This document shows, piece after piece, positions 1 through 7,225 of a DNA stretch of 17,110 bases. The DNA is from an uncultured Haemophilus sp. (GTDB lineage: Bacteria > Pseudomonadota > Gammaproteobacteria > Enterobacterales > Pasteurellaceae), in the NCBI GenBank assembly GCA_905205995.1, contig CAJLFU010000035.1, positions 1 through 17,110 of the forward strand, written 5' to 3'. The position numbers were made by a program, and so were the translations under genes. Position 1 is the stretch's first letter; every line of letters starts with the position of its first letter. A model generated the notes under the pieces. The model was not told where the DNA came from. It worked only from the letters and a program-made list of their open reading frames with translations, and did not search any database.

Positions 1-8
1 CTTAAAAG

Positions 9-39
9 AAAAACTGCGGTCAATTTGACCGCAGTTTTT
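9..39 (-). terminator. Rho-independent terminator of cysS, built from a USS-like dyad
   Basis: A perfect 15-bp inverted repeat (9-23 with 25-39) has a tiny AT loop. On the minus strand it is followed by a T-rich run, and it begins 14 bases after the cysS stop. Its arms contain AACTGCGGT, one base different from the Haemophilus uptake signal AAGTGCGGT. The flanking A and T runs would let it act in both directions. Confidence 0.85.
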
Positions 40-53
40 GTATCAAAGTGAGA

Positions 54-1433
54 TTATTGTTTACGCCACGTCGTGCCGTTGGCACCATCTTCTAACACGA
101 TACCCATTGCCGTAAGTTCATTACGTGCCGCATCCGCAGCAGCCCAATCTTTAGCTGCACGAGCTTCGTTGCGTTGTTTGATGAGCGCTTCAATTTTTGC
201 AACTTCATCATCGTCAGAGCCTGCTTGTAAGAATTTTTCTGGATCTTGTTGAAGTAAACCTAAGATACCCGCTAATTCACGTAAACGCGCAGCAAGACCA
301 TTGGCTTTTTCTGCATCTTCAGTTTTCAATTTATTGATTTCACGCGCCATTTCAAATAAGACAGAAAGGGCGTTTGGCGTATTGAAATCATCGTCCATTG
401 CTTCGCGGAAGGCTTCCACAAAATTTTCACCGCCAAAAGCGACCGCACTTTGATCGGTGCCACGTAAAGCGGTATACAAACGTTCTAATGCACCTTGTGC
501 TAAATTCAGGTTTTCTTCACTATAATTGAGTTGGCTACGATAGTGTGCCGTTAGTAAGAAATAACGCACCGCTTCTGCATTGTAGTGGTTTAATACATCA
601 CGAATAGTGAAGAAGTTACCGAGGGATTTCGACATTTTTTCTTTATCTACCATGATCATGCCAGAATGGATCCAATAATTCACATATTGGCCACCATGAG
701 CACAGCAAGATTGCGCAATTTCATTTTCGTGATGCGGGAACATTAAATCAGAGCCACCGCCGTGAATATCAAAATGTTCACCAAGTTGTTTGCAGTTCAT
801 CGCTGAACATTCAATGTGCCAACCTGGACGACCAGCACCCCATGGGGATGGCCAGCTTGGTTCGTTTTCTTTCGACATTTTCCAAAGCACGAAATCCATT
901 GGATTTTTCTTGATTTCATTGATTTCAATACGTGCACCGGCTTGTAATTGGTCGAGATCTTGGCGCGATAATTTGCCGTATTCTTTAAAGCTTTCCACAT
1001 CAAACATCACGTCGCCATTGTCTGCAACATAAGCATGACCGCGTGAAATCAGTTTTTCCACAATCTCAATAATTTCAGGAATATGATGTGTCGCACGAGG
1101 TTCGAAATCTGGACGTAATACGTTTAATGCATCAAAATCTTTATACATTTCTTGTACCATACGATCCACAAGTTGATCGCAGGTTTCTTTGTTTTCTAAT
1201 GCACGTTTGATGATTTTATCGTCTACATCCGTGATATTACGCACATAAGTCAAATAGTAACCTAAAGCGCGTAAATACCGAGCAATTACATCAAAACACA
1301 CAAAAGTACGGCCGTGGCCAATGTGGCATAAATCGTAAACGGTCACGCCGCACACATACATACCCACTTTTCCTTCATGGATAGGTTTGAACACTTCTTT
1401 TTCACGAGTGAGGGTATTAAAAATCTTTAACAT
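54..1433 (-). CDS. cysS: Cysteinyl-tRNA synthetase
   Basis: This class I aminoacyl-tRNA synthetase charges tRNA-Cys with cysteine in the cytoplasm. The product is 459 residues, the usual size for the family. The HIGH signature is at residues 37-40 and KMSKS at 266-270. The four zinc ligands that select cysteine are at C28, C209, H234 and E238, as in the E. coli enzyme. The open frame extends 33 codons further upstream, but I chose the ATG at 1433. It has an AAGAG ribosome site just before it and begins MLKIFNTL, the family N-terminus. The upstream extension covers a USS and is rich in Lys and Cys. The gene diverges from ppiB across about 110 bases and ends at a strong terminator. Confidence 0.97.
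   Translation of the reverse strand: MLKIFNTLTREKEVFKPIHEGKVGMYVCGVTVYDLCHIGHGRTFVCFDVIARYLRALGYYLTYVRNITDVDDKIIKRALENKETCDQLVDRMVQEMYKDFDALNVLRPDFEPRATHHIPEIIEIVEKLISRGHAYVADNGDVMFDVESFKEYGKLSRQDLDQLQAGARIEINEIKKNPMDFVLWKMSKENEPSWPSPWGAGRPGWHIECSAMNCKQLGEHFDIHGGGSDLMFPHHENEIAQSCCAHGGQYVNYWIHSGMIMVDKEKMSKSLGNFFTIRDVLNHYNAEAVRYFLLTAHYRSQLNYSEENLNLAQGALERLYTALRGTDQSAVAFGGENFVEAFREAMDDDFNTPNALSVLFEMAREINKLKTEDAEKANGLAARLRELAGILGLLQQDPEKFLQAGSDDDEVAKIEALIKQRNEARAAKDWAAADAARNELTAMGIVLEDGANGTTWRKQ
442..450 (-). repeat. DNA uptake signal sequence (USS)
   Basis: A perfect AAGTGCGGT on the minus strand, inside the 3' half of cysS. Confidence 0.9.
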
Positions 1434-1463
1434 ATTTTTTCTCTTAAAACAGGTTGTAAAACG

Positions 1464-1472
1464 ACCGCACTT
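1464..1472 (-). repeat. USS in the cysS-ppiB divergent region
   Basis: A perfect copy on the minus strand, with AAA before the core. It lies between the two divergent start codons and so probably in the cysS leader or promoter zone. Confidence 0.9.
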
Positions 1473-1544
1473 TTTCTGCTTATGGTGGCACTTTCTCACC
1501 ATTTGTGGAATAATGAACGCCTTAATTTTCAAGAGGAAAACAAC

Positions 1545-2054
1545 ATGGTTACATTACACACAAATTTTGGCGATATTAAAATTAAACTTGATTTTGATAA
1601 AGCGCCAATCACCGCAGAAAACTTTTTAAATTATTGTAAAAAGGGTTTCTATAATAACACAATTTTCCATCGTGTTATTGATGGATTTATGATCCAAGGC
1701 GGTGGTATGGAAAGCGGAATGCGTGAAAAAGCAACAAACGCACCAATCCAAAATGAAGCTAACAATCGTTTAAGCAATAAACGTGGCACAATCGCCATGG
1801 CGCGTACCTCTGATCCACATTCTGCAACAGCACAATTCTTCATTAACGTAGCTGATAATGACTTCTTAAACTATCGCTCAAAAGAGATGTTTGGCCGTGA
1901 AGTGGTACAAGAATGGGGCTATGCCGTATTCGGCGAAGTGGTTGAAGGCATGGATGTGGTTGATAAAATCAAGAAAGTAAAAACCGGTAATAAAGGCTTC
2001 CACCAAGACGTTCCAACAGAAGATGTGGTGATCACATCAGTTTCTGTTGAATAA
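1545..2054 (+). CDS. ppiB: Peptidyl-prolyl cis-trans isomerase B (cyclophilin)
   Basis: This is a cytoplasmic cyclophilin that catalyses cis-trans isomerisation of X-Pro bonds during folding. The protein has 169 residues, near the 164 of E. coli PpiB. It carries the cyclophilin core FHRVIDGFMIQGG (residues 41-53, with the catalytic Arg at 43) and the downstream block MARTSDPHSATAQFFIN. No signal peptide is present, which separates it from periplasmic PpiA. The ATG at 1545 has a strong AAGAGG site 8 bases upstream. An in-frame ATG at 1482 would add 21 residues not seen in the family. An AATAAT at 1509-1514 could be a -10 element, but I see no good -35. The gene is followed by its own terminator. 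Confidence 0.96.
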   Translation: MVTLHTNFGDIKIKLDFDKAPITAENFLNYCKKGFYNNTIFHRVIDGFMIQGGGMESGMREKATNAPIQNEANNRLSNKRGTIAMARTSDPHSATAQFFINVADNDFLNYRSKEMFGREVVQEWGYAVFGEVVEGMDVVDKIKKVKTGNKGFHQDVPTEDVVITSVSVE

Positions 2055-2061
2055 TTAATTC

Positions 2062-2095
2062 GGTGTGTGGATGCGCAATCTACACACCTTTTTTT
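2062..2095 (+). terminator. Rho-independent terminator of ppiB
   Basis: GGTGTGT (2062-2068) pairs with ACACACC (2082-2088), and a run of seven T follows (2089-2095). The hairpin starts 7 bases after the ppiB stop and ends only 18 bases before the yjjV start codon. Confidence 0.88.
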
Positions 2096-2113
2096 CTTAA
2101 GTGAAATAACGCG

Positions 2114-2902
2114 ATGCCTTTCTTCGATACTCATACCCACCTTGATTATCTTCATCATGACACTGGTGAGCCATTAGCTCAGCTTGTGGAGAACGCTAAG
2201 CAAGCTGATGTGCAAAAAATCTTGATTGTGGCAGTAAAAGAGTCAGATTTTAAAACGATCCAAAATATGACCGCACTTTTCCCTGAGCATCTTTACTGTG
2301 GGCTTGGGTTGCATCCTCTTTATATCAAAGAGCATCAAGAACATGATTTAGAAACATTGGATACGGCGTTATCTGTACGAGATCAAAATTGTACAGCCGT
2401 AGCAGAAATAGGTTTAGAGTGTGCGATTCCTGATTTATTGACGGATGAATTATGGCAAAAGCAACAGCACTTTTTAGAAAGTCAGCTTTATTTAGCGAAG
2501 AAATACAATCTGTCGGTCAATTTACATAGCCGAAAATCCCATGAGCAATTATTCCGTTTTTTAAAACAAGCCAATTTGCCAAAATGTGGTGTCGTACATG
2601 GTTTTGCGGGGAGTTTCGACCAAGCAAAACGATTTGTGGATTTAGGCTATAAAATTGGCGTAGGCGGCACGATTACTTATGAACGCGCGAACAAAACGCG
2701 CCAAGCGATTGCGAAGTTACCATTAGAGGCGTTGGTGTTAGAAACGGATACACCAGATATGCCAGTGTTTGGCTTTCAAGGGCAACCTAATCGACCAGAA
2801 CGGATAGTTCACACCTTTGAAGCGTTATGCTGTTTAAGAAGTGAAAATGCTGAAGTAATTAAAGAAATGACTTGGCAGAATAGCTTAAGCTTATTTGGTT
2901 AA
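2114..2902 (+). CDS. yjjV: TatD-family metal-dependent hydrolase (YjjV-like)
   Basis: A 262-residue TIM-barrel metal hydrolase of the TatD family, whose members include 3'-5' DNA exonucleases. The exact substrate of the YjjV branch is not settled. The metal-ligand pattern is intact: HxH at residues 7 and 9 (DTHTH), E98 in VAEIGLE, H138, H162 in VVHGF, and D212 in ETDTPDMP. The ATG at 2114 has only a weak AAGTGA ribosome site 9 bases upstream. No promoter fits between the ppiB terminator and the start, so expression may depend on read-through or on a promoter inside the ppiB end. The stop codon overlaps that of the convergent nrdG. The Haemophilus homologue I recall (HI_0081) has the same length. 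The symbol follows the E. coli homologue yjjV. Confidence 0.88.
   Translation: MPFFDTHTHLDYLHHDTGEPLAQLVENAKQADVQKILIVAVKESDFKTIQNMTALFPEHLYCGLGLHPLYIKEHQEHDLETLDTALSVRDQNCTAVAEIGLECAIPDLLTDELWQKQQHFLESQLYLAKKYNLSVNLHSRKSHEQLFRFLKQANLPKCGVVHGFAGSFDQAKRFVDLGYKIGVGGTITYERANKTRQAIAKLPLEALVLETDTPDMPVFGFQGQPNRPERIVHTFEALCCLRSENAEVIKEMTWQNSLSLFG
2270..2278 (-). repeat. USS inside yjjV
   Basis: A perfect minus-strand copy. In the yjjV frame it encodes part of MTALF. Confidence 0.9.
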
Positions 2903-3366
2903 ACCTTAAAACGATAAATCACTTGATTGGCTGAACCTCGCCAAACCAAGCTTGGGTCAGCCTGTTCTTGTATAAATTTTCCATCAATGAGCACGTCAAT
3001 ATAAGGCAACATTTGACGTTGATAATCATCAAGTTCATCCAGTTTATATCCTGTCCACACCCAAATGTCCTTATCGGGACATTCTTTTTTTACACGCTGT
3101 ACAAAAGGAAGTAAGGCTTCAACATTACTAGGATGCATCGGATCTCCACCAGAAAGCGTGAGCCCTTGACGTTTAATACGCGTATCTTTTAAATCATTGA
3201 TGATCTGTTGTTCCATCGCTTCATCAAATAATACGCCATTATCAAAAGACCAGCTCTTTTGGTTGTAGCAACCACGGCAACCATGCGTACAACCGCTAAC
3301 GAAAAGGGTACAACGGGTGCCTTCGCCATTTACAACATCGGTAGGGTAGTATTGGAGATAGTTCAT
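2899..3366 (-). CDS. nrdG: Anaerobic ribonucleoside-triphosphate reductase activating protein
   Basis: A radical-SAM enzyme. Its 4Fe-4S cluster cleaves S-adenosylmethionine to make the glycyl radical on NrdD, so it is needed for DNA precursor synthesis without oxygen. The protein has 155 residues (E. coli NrdG has 154). The cluster motif CxxxCxxC is at C26, C30 and C33 (CTHGCRGC), followed by a GGDP block typical of the SAM-binding region. The start has an AAGG site in the leader (TTAAGGTAAAACT before ATG). It is oriented like cydDC but lies beyond the oppositely oriented ffs gene. Its partner nrdD is about 9.5 kb away. The final TAA shares four bases with the stop of the convergent yjjV, with no hairpin between them. 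Confidence 0.95.
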   Translation of the reverse strand: MNYLQYYPTDVVNGEGTRCTLFVSGCTHGCRGCYNQKSWSFDNGVLFDEAMEQQIINDLKDTRIKRQGLTLSGGDPMHPSNVEALLPFVQRVKKECPDKDIWVWTGYKLDELDDYQRQMLPYIDVLIDGKFIQEQADPSLVWRGSANQVIYRFKV

Positions 3367-3379
3367 AGTTTTACCTTAA

Positions 3380-3388
3380 AAGTGCGGT
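3380..3388 (+). repeat. USS in the nrdG leader
   Basis: A perfect AAGTGCGGT with an extra A before it. It lies 14 bases upstream of the nrdG start codon, next to its ribosome site. Confidence 0.9.
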
Positions 3389-3428
3389 TGATTTTCTCGT
3401 CAAATTCACCGAATTGATAAATTAACCT

Positions 3429-3457
3429 TTGCAATACAGGGCCAATTCTTGCATAAT
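3429..3457 (+). promoter_or_regulatory. sigma70-type promoter of ffs
   Basis: TTGCAA (3429-3434) and CATAAT (3452-3457) are separated by exactly 17 bases and followed by a GC-rich discriminator (GCCCACC), as in stable-RNA promoters under stringent control. The predicted start near 3463-3465 leaves a 5' leader of about 22-24 bases before the mature RNA. The E. coli 4.5S precursor has a 24-base leader that RNase P removes. Confidence 0.75.
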
Positions 3458-3486
3458 AGCCCACCTAATCGCATTGCGATATCAAT

Positions 3487-3600
3487 GGAAATCTTCTCGG
3501 TCTCTCGCAACGGTGTCCGGTTTACTCGGTCAGGTTCGGAAGAAAGCAGCCAAAGTCGGAATTTCTGTGTGCCGAGAATAAGCTGGGAAGATTTCCACCC
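3487..3600 (+). ncRNA. ffs: 4.5S RNA (bacterial signal recognition particle RNA)
   Basis: This RNA pairs with Ffh to form the signal recognition particle, which targets nascent membrane proteins. The conserved core is present: GGTCAGG (3528-3534), the GGAA tetraloop (3538-3541) and AAAGCAGCC just after. The terminal stem is perfect: GGAAATCTT (3487-3495) pairs with AAGATTTCC (3588-3596), leaving a 3' ACCC end. The 114-base span matches the E. coli 4.5S RNA. Ends are set by analogy and could shift by a few bases. I see no separate T-tailed terminator hairpin after it. A 76-codon open frame across this region is a chance frame. Confidence 0.95.
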
Positions 3601-3618
3601 AACTTATCCTCCCTTGTT

Positions 3619-5349
3619 TTACACACGCTCCACGAGTTGTTTGAAGAACCCTTTTTCTAATTGCAATAATTCTGCGTAAGTGCCTTTTTCAATTAGCTTC
3701 GCTTCATCAATCACACAAAGCTCATCAAATTGCTCAATCGCCGTTAAGCGGTGAGTCACCATAATTAAGGTTTTATTTTCAGCATGGGCAAGAATCAAAC
3801 GCAGAATTTTGCGTTCAGTTTCACGATCTAAACCTTCAGTTGGCTCATCTAATAATAAAATTGGTGCATCATTAAGCAAAATACGTGCTAAGCCCAAACG
3901 ACGTTGTTCTCCACCAGAAAGTGGACGGCCGCCATCACCTAACCAAATATCTAAGCCTTGTTCTTGTTCCAACAATTTGCGTAAACCAACCTGATTTAAC
4001 ACCTCAATCATTTTTTCATCTGAAATATTGACCGCACTTGCGAATTGCAGATTTTGACGAAGCGTATCGCTAAATACATGAACACGTTGCGTTAAAAAGC
4101 AGAATTGGCTGCGTAATGTGTCTTCTGCATAATCAGCAATCGGCTTACCAGCAAGGCGTAATTCTCCCTGATTGGCATCATAATTACGCACTAAAAGCTG
4201 TAATAACGTGGATTTTCCGCTGCCTGTTTTACCTAAAATTGCGACTTTTTTGCCTTTTTGAATGGTTAAATTCAAATTCTCTAAAGCACGATTTTTGCGT
4301 TCAGGATAAGTGAAAGAAAGATCTTTGGCTTCAATTAATGTTGTGGCGTTTTGATCGAACTCCGCTTTGCCATTAAAGGTCACTAATGGTTGTTGTTCAA
4401 TAATGTCAGTTACGCGTTCAGCTGAAGCAATCACCTGTCCAATATGTAAGAACGCAGAGCCTAATGGCATTAAGATTTCAAATGAGGCTAAGGCCGCAAA
4501 AGTGAAGAGCGCAATAAACGCCATGCGATATTCATCGTTGCCAAATTCCGCTTGGGAGCTAAACCACAACATTGCGGCAATAATTAAACCATTTAAGAAT
4601 AGTGAAAGTGCGGTTGAAAATCCGCTTAAATTGGCTTCTTTTTGTTGATCGGCTTGCCAATTAGCTTCGGTTTTTGCCATGTTATTTTTCAATTTATCTT
4701 CAGCATTAAAGAGCAATAATTCCGCTTGAGCTTGGATAAATTCTAAGAATTGCGTGCGATAAAGTGCACGTGAATGCACGAGTTTGTCGCCAAATTTTTT
4801 ACCCAGTTGGTAGAAAACAGTTGGAATGACGAATACTAATAAAAGCAGGCTCACACCTAAGCCTAAAGCTAAAGGCGCATTAACAAAACTTAAGCCAATG
4901 CTCATGGCTAGAATCACAAAAATAGCCGTAATAAATGGCGCAATTAAGCGAAGATAAAGGCTATCGAGGGTATCTACATCAGACACTAAGCGGTTTAATA
5001 AATCGCTGTTACGGTAGCGATTTAACACTGCAGGGCTCAGGGGAATAATCTTCTCAAAAACTTGTACCCGTAATTTAGCCAAAATGCGGAAAGTCGCATC
5101 GTGTGTCACCAACTTTTCAAAATAGCGGAAAAGGGTGCGGCTAATAGCAAGCCCACGCACCGAAGCCGATGGATAGAAGAAATTAAACAACGTGCCAAGA
5201 CCCGCAATAGCTGTTGCGGCTAAAAACCAACCCGATGTGGTCAGTAAGCCTATGCTAGATGCAAGGCCCGTAATCATTAAAACCAAGCCTAAAAATAAAG
5301 GCAACTTGGCGAATTTAAATAAACGTAAAAAGGGAAGTAAAGCACGCAT
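3619..5349 (-). CDS. cydC: CydC subunit of the heterodimeric ABC transporter for cytochrome bd assembly
   Basis: One half of the CydDC inner-membrane ABC exporter needed for assembly of cytochrome bd. CydDC was first described as a cysteine/glutathione exporter. Later structural work points to haem handling, so the substrate should be stated with care. The 576-residue chain has an N-terminal six-helix membrane domain (about 1-310) and a C-terminal ATPase domain. Walker A is GKTGSGKST (373-381), the signature LSGGE (477-481), Walker B ILLLDEP (497-503) and the H-loop histidine 533. The signature is canonical, unlike that of CydD. Its ATG overlaps the cydD stop by one base (TAATG), so translation is probably coupled. 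It ends 18 bases from the convergent ffs. Confidence 0.95.
   Translation of the reverse strand: MRALLPFLRLFKFAKLPLFLGLVLMITGLASSIGLLTTSGWFLAATAIAGLGTLFNFFYPSASVRGLAISRTLFRYFEKLVTHDATFRILAKLRVQVFEKIIPLSPAVLNRYRNSDLLNRLVSDVDTLDSLYLRLIAPFITAIFVILAMSIGLSFVNAPLALGLGVSLLLLVFVIPTVFYQLGKKFGDKLVHSRALYRTQFLEFIQAQAELLLFNAEDKLKNNMAKTEANWQADQQKEANLSGFSTALSLFLNGLIIAAMLWFSSQAEFGNDEYRMAFIALFTFAALASFEILMPLGSAFLHIGQVIASAERVTDIIEQQPLVTFNGKAEFDQNATTLIEAKDLSFTYPERKNRALENLNLTIQKGKKVAILGKTGSGKSTLLQLLVRNYDANQGELRLAGKPIADYAEDTLRSQFCFLTQRVHVFSDTLRQNLQFASAVNISDEKMIEVLNQVGLRKLLEQEQGLDIWLGDGGRPLSGGEQRRLGLARILLNDAPILLLDEPTEGLDRETERKILRLILAHAENKTLIMVTHRLTAIEQFDELCVIDEAKLIEKGTYAELLQLEKGFFKQLVERV
4031..4039 (-). repeat. USS inside cydC (ATPase domain)
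   Basis: A perfect minus-strand copy within the coding sequence. Confidence 0.9.
4606..4614 (+). repeat. USS inside cydC (membrane domain)
   Basis: A perfect plus-strand copy, preceded by A and followed by T. Confidence 0.9.
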
Positions 5350-7109
5350 TATTGAATATCCTCTTTTCGTTGAGCCAATAATTCGGCAAAGAAGCCTTGA
5401 TCTTTTAATTGGTTGAAATGCCCTTGTTGAACAATTTCACCTTCTTGCATCACTAAAATATTGTCACATTGTTTTAGATCTTCAATACGGTGTGTGATCA
5501 TTAAGGTCGTTTGGTTATGGCTCATTTCTGCAAGGGCAGCAAGTACCAGATTTTCAGATTGAGCATCGAGGTTAGCTGTTGGCTCATCGAGTAATAATAA
5601 ATTGCCTTTGCGTAGTAAAGCACGAGCGATCGCTAAGCGTTGAGCTTGGCCTACAGATACACCAATGCCGCCATCTTTAATTTCACTATCCAAGCCTAAT
5701 TTATCGGTAAACTCTTTCGCTTGAGCAGAAATCAAGGCTTGCTCAATTTGCTCATCAGTTGCTTGAATATCACCTAAAAGTAGATTTTCTTTGATACTAC
5801 CTTGTAGTAGTAATGGGTTTTGACCTACCCACGCAATTTGTTTACGCCAGTCGCTTAAACGGCTTTGATTCAGTTCCACACCATTAATTTTTAAGCGGCC
5901 TTCATAAGGCAAGAAACCGAGTAATACATTGATTAAAGAGGTTTTGCCTGCACCGCTTTGACCGACAAGAGCAATATGGCTTCCTTTCGGAATATGAAAC
6001 GAAAGCGGTTTGGTTAATGGTTGATCTTGTGGAGAAAGCGCCACTAAATTTTCAGCCTGAATGTCGACCGCACTTTGTGCTGGAATTTGTTCATTACCCT
6101 GATGTGCAATTAAATAATCCGCTTCTAAGAAATCGACAATGGCATCAGCAGCACCAATACCGGCTGCACGATCGTGATAGTAAGTCCCGAGATCACGCAA
6201 TGGTTGATAAAACTCTGGCGCTAGAATTAAGCAGAAAAAGCCGGTAAATAAGGTTAGTGTGGTGCCATAAGTACCAAATTCGACTTGGCCTAAATAGCTA
6301 AAACCAAAATACACCGCCATTAAAGCAATGGAAATAGAGGTGAAAAACTCTAATACCGCAGAAGAGAGAAACGCCATTTTAAGTACTGTCATGGTCGTTT
6401 CACGGAAGTCTTCCGTTGTACTTTCAATATGTTGTGTTTGTTCTGAAGTGCGGTTGAAAAGACGTAAGGTTTCTAAACCGCGTAAGCGATCCAAGAATTG
6501 TGCACTTAAGCGAGAAAGGGTCGCCATATTTTTTTGGCTGCTGTCTGCCGCCGCAATCCCTACTAGAATCATAAAAATTGGCACAAGTGGTGCAGTGACC
6601 ATCAAAATCAGTCCTGCCGCCCAGTTGAGCGGGAATACGGCAATTAAAATCACCATCGGTACAATGGCAGACAAACTTTGTTGTGGTAAGAAACGCGCAT
6701 AGAAGTTATGCAGATTTTCCACTTGTTCAAGCATGATACTTGCCCAGCTACCGGCTGGTTTGTTATTGATAGTCGCAGGTCCCACTTGGTGGATTTTGTC
6801 TAAGATCTTTTGGCGCATGTGATTGCGTAGTAATCGACCTGCTTTAAAGCCAATTTTTTCGCGTAGCCATAAAATGACCGCACGCAAAGCGAAAGTAATG
6901 ATTAATGCAATAAAATATGGAACCAGTTCAGCGCGATCGACATTTTGCATAATGAGCTTGTCGAGCAATGTCGCAAGAAAATAGGTTTGAGCCACAAGAA
7001 TTAAGGAAGAAAGTGTGGCAAGGGCAATATTGGTGCGCATTAATTTTTTAACAGGTTGTTGCTGCGCACGAAGCCATTTTTGTAAATATTTTTGGCGAAG
7101 TTTATCCAT
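5349..7109 (-). CDS. cydD: CydD subunit of the heterodimeric ABC transporter for cytochrome bd assembly
   Basis: The partner of CydC, with 586 residues. The membrane domain covers roughly residues 25-325, followed by an ATPase domain. Walker A is GQSGAGKTS (383-391), Walker B LLLLDEP (504-510) and the H-loop His 540. The ABC signature reads VSVGQ (484-488) instead of LSGGQ. A degenerate signature in one half is common in asymmetric ABC heterodimers. The gene lies after trxB on the same strand and before cydC, the order trxB-cydD-cydC known from E. coli. The start codon has a poor ribosome site: the nearest AGGA is 12 bases upstream, inside a 12-bp palindrome. An alternative in-frame start is not obviously better. 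Confidence 0.95.
   Translation of the reverse strand: MDKLRQKYLQKWLRAQQQPVKKLMRTNIALATLSSLILVAQTYFLATLLDKLIMQNVDRAELVPYFIALIITFALRAVILWLREKIGFKAGRLLRNHMRQKILDKIHQVGPATINNKPAGSWASIMLEQVENLHNFYARFLPQQSLSAIVPMVILIAVFPLNWAAGLILMVTAPLVPIFMILVGIAAADSSQKNMATLSRLSAQFLDRLRGLETLRLFNRTSEQTQHIESTTEDFRETTMTVLKMAFLSSAVLEFFTSISIALMAVYFGFSYLGQVEFGTYGTTLTLFTGFFCLILAPEFYQPLRDLGTYYHDRAAGIGAADAIVDFLEADYLIAHQGNEQIPAQSAVDIQAENLVALSPQDQPLTKPLSFHIPKGSHIALVGQSGAGKTSLINVLLGFLPYEGRLKINGVELNQSRLSDWRKQIAWVGQNPLLLQGSIKENLLLGDIQATDEQIEQALISAQAKEFTDKLGLDSEIKDGGIGVSVGQAQRLAIARALLRKGNLLLLDEPTANLDAQSENLVLAALAEMSHNQTTLMITHRIEDLKQCDNILVMQEGEIVQQGHFNQLKDQGFFAELLAQRKEDIQ
6067..6075 (-). repeat. USS inside cydD
   Basis: A perfect minus-strand copy in the linker between the membrane and ATPase domains. 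Confidence 0.9.
6446..6454 (+). repeat. USS inside cydD
   Basis: A perfect plus-strand copy in the membrane-domain coding region. Confidence 0.9.
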
Positions 7110-7119
7110 TGTTTGTATT

Positions 7120-7131
7120 TATCCTAGGATA
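7120..7131. promoter_or_regulatory. 12-bp perfect palindrome upstream of cydD
   Basis: TATCCTAGGATA is a perfect palindrome 11 bases upstream of the cydD start. AGGAT is repeated once more next to it (7131-7135). It contains the only AGGA near the start codon, so it could be an operator, or it could sequester the ribosome site. I know of no regulator with this exact site. Confidence 0.3.
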
Positions 7132-7176
7132 GGATGAGTTGGCTGGAGGATTAAAAAATCTACCTTTAAAAATAAT

Positions 7177-7205
7177 AGGTGCGTGAAACCTTGTTTTACG
7201 CACCT
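7177..7205 (-). terminator. Rho-independent terminator of trxB
   Basis: AGGTGCGT (7177-7184) pairs with ACGCACCT (7198-7205). After one mismatch the stem continues for four more pairs. A T-rich tail follows on the minus strand, with ATTATTTTT as its first bases. It lies 20 bases after the trxB stop and before cydD. cydDC therefore needs read-through or a promoter in the 67 bases between. Confidence 0.82.
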
Positions 7206-7225
7206 TACATGAGAATTTAGCGCAC

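Noticed and set aside
3388..3403. TTGAT...GTCAA palindrome upstream of nrdG as an FNR box
   Set aside because: The half-sites are 6 bases apart instead of 4 and the right half differs from ATCAA, so it does not fit FNR.
3449..3679. 76-codon plus-strand open frame
   Set aside because: It covers the ffs RNA gene and the end of cydC, has no ribosome site, and its protein has no recognisable features.
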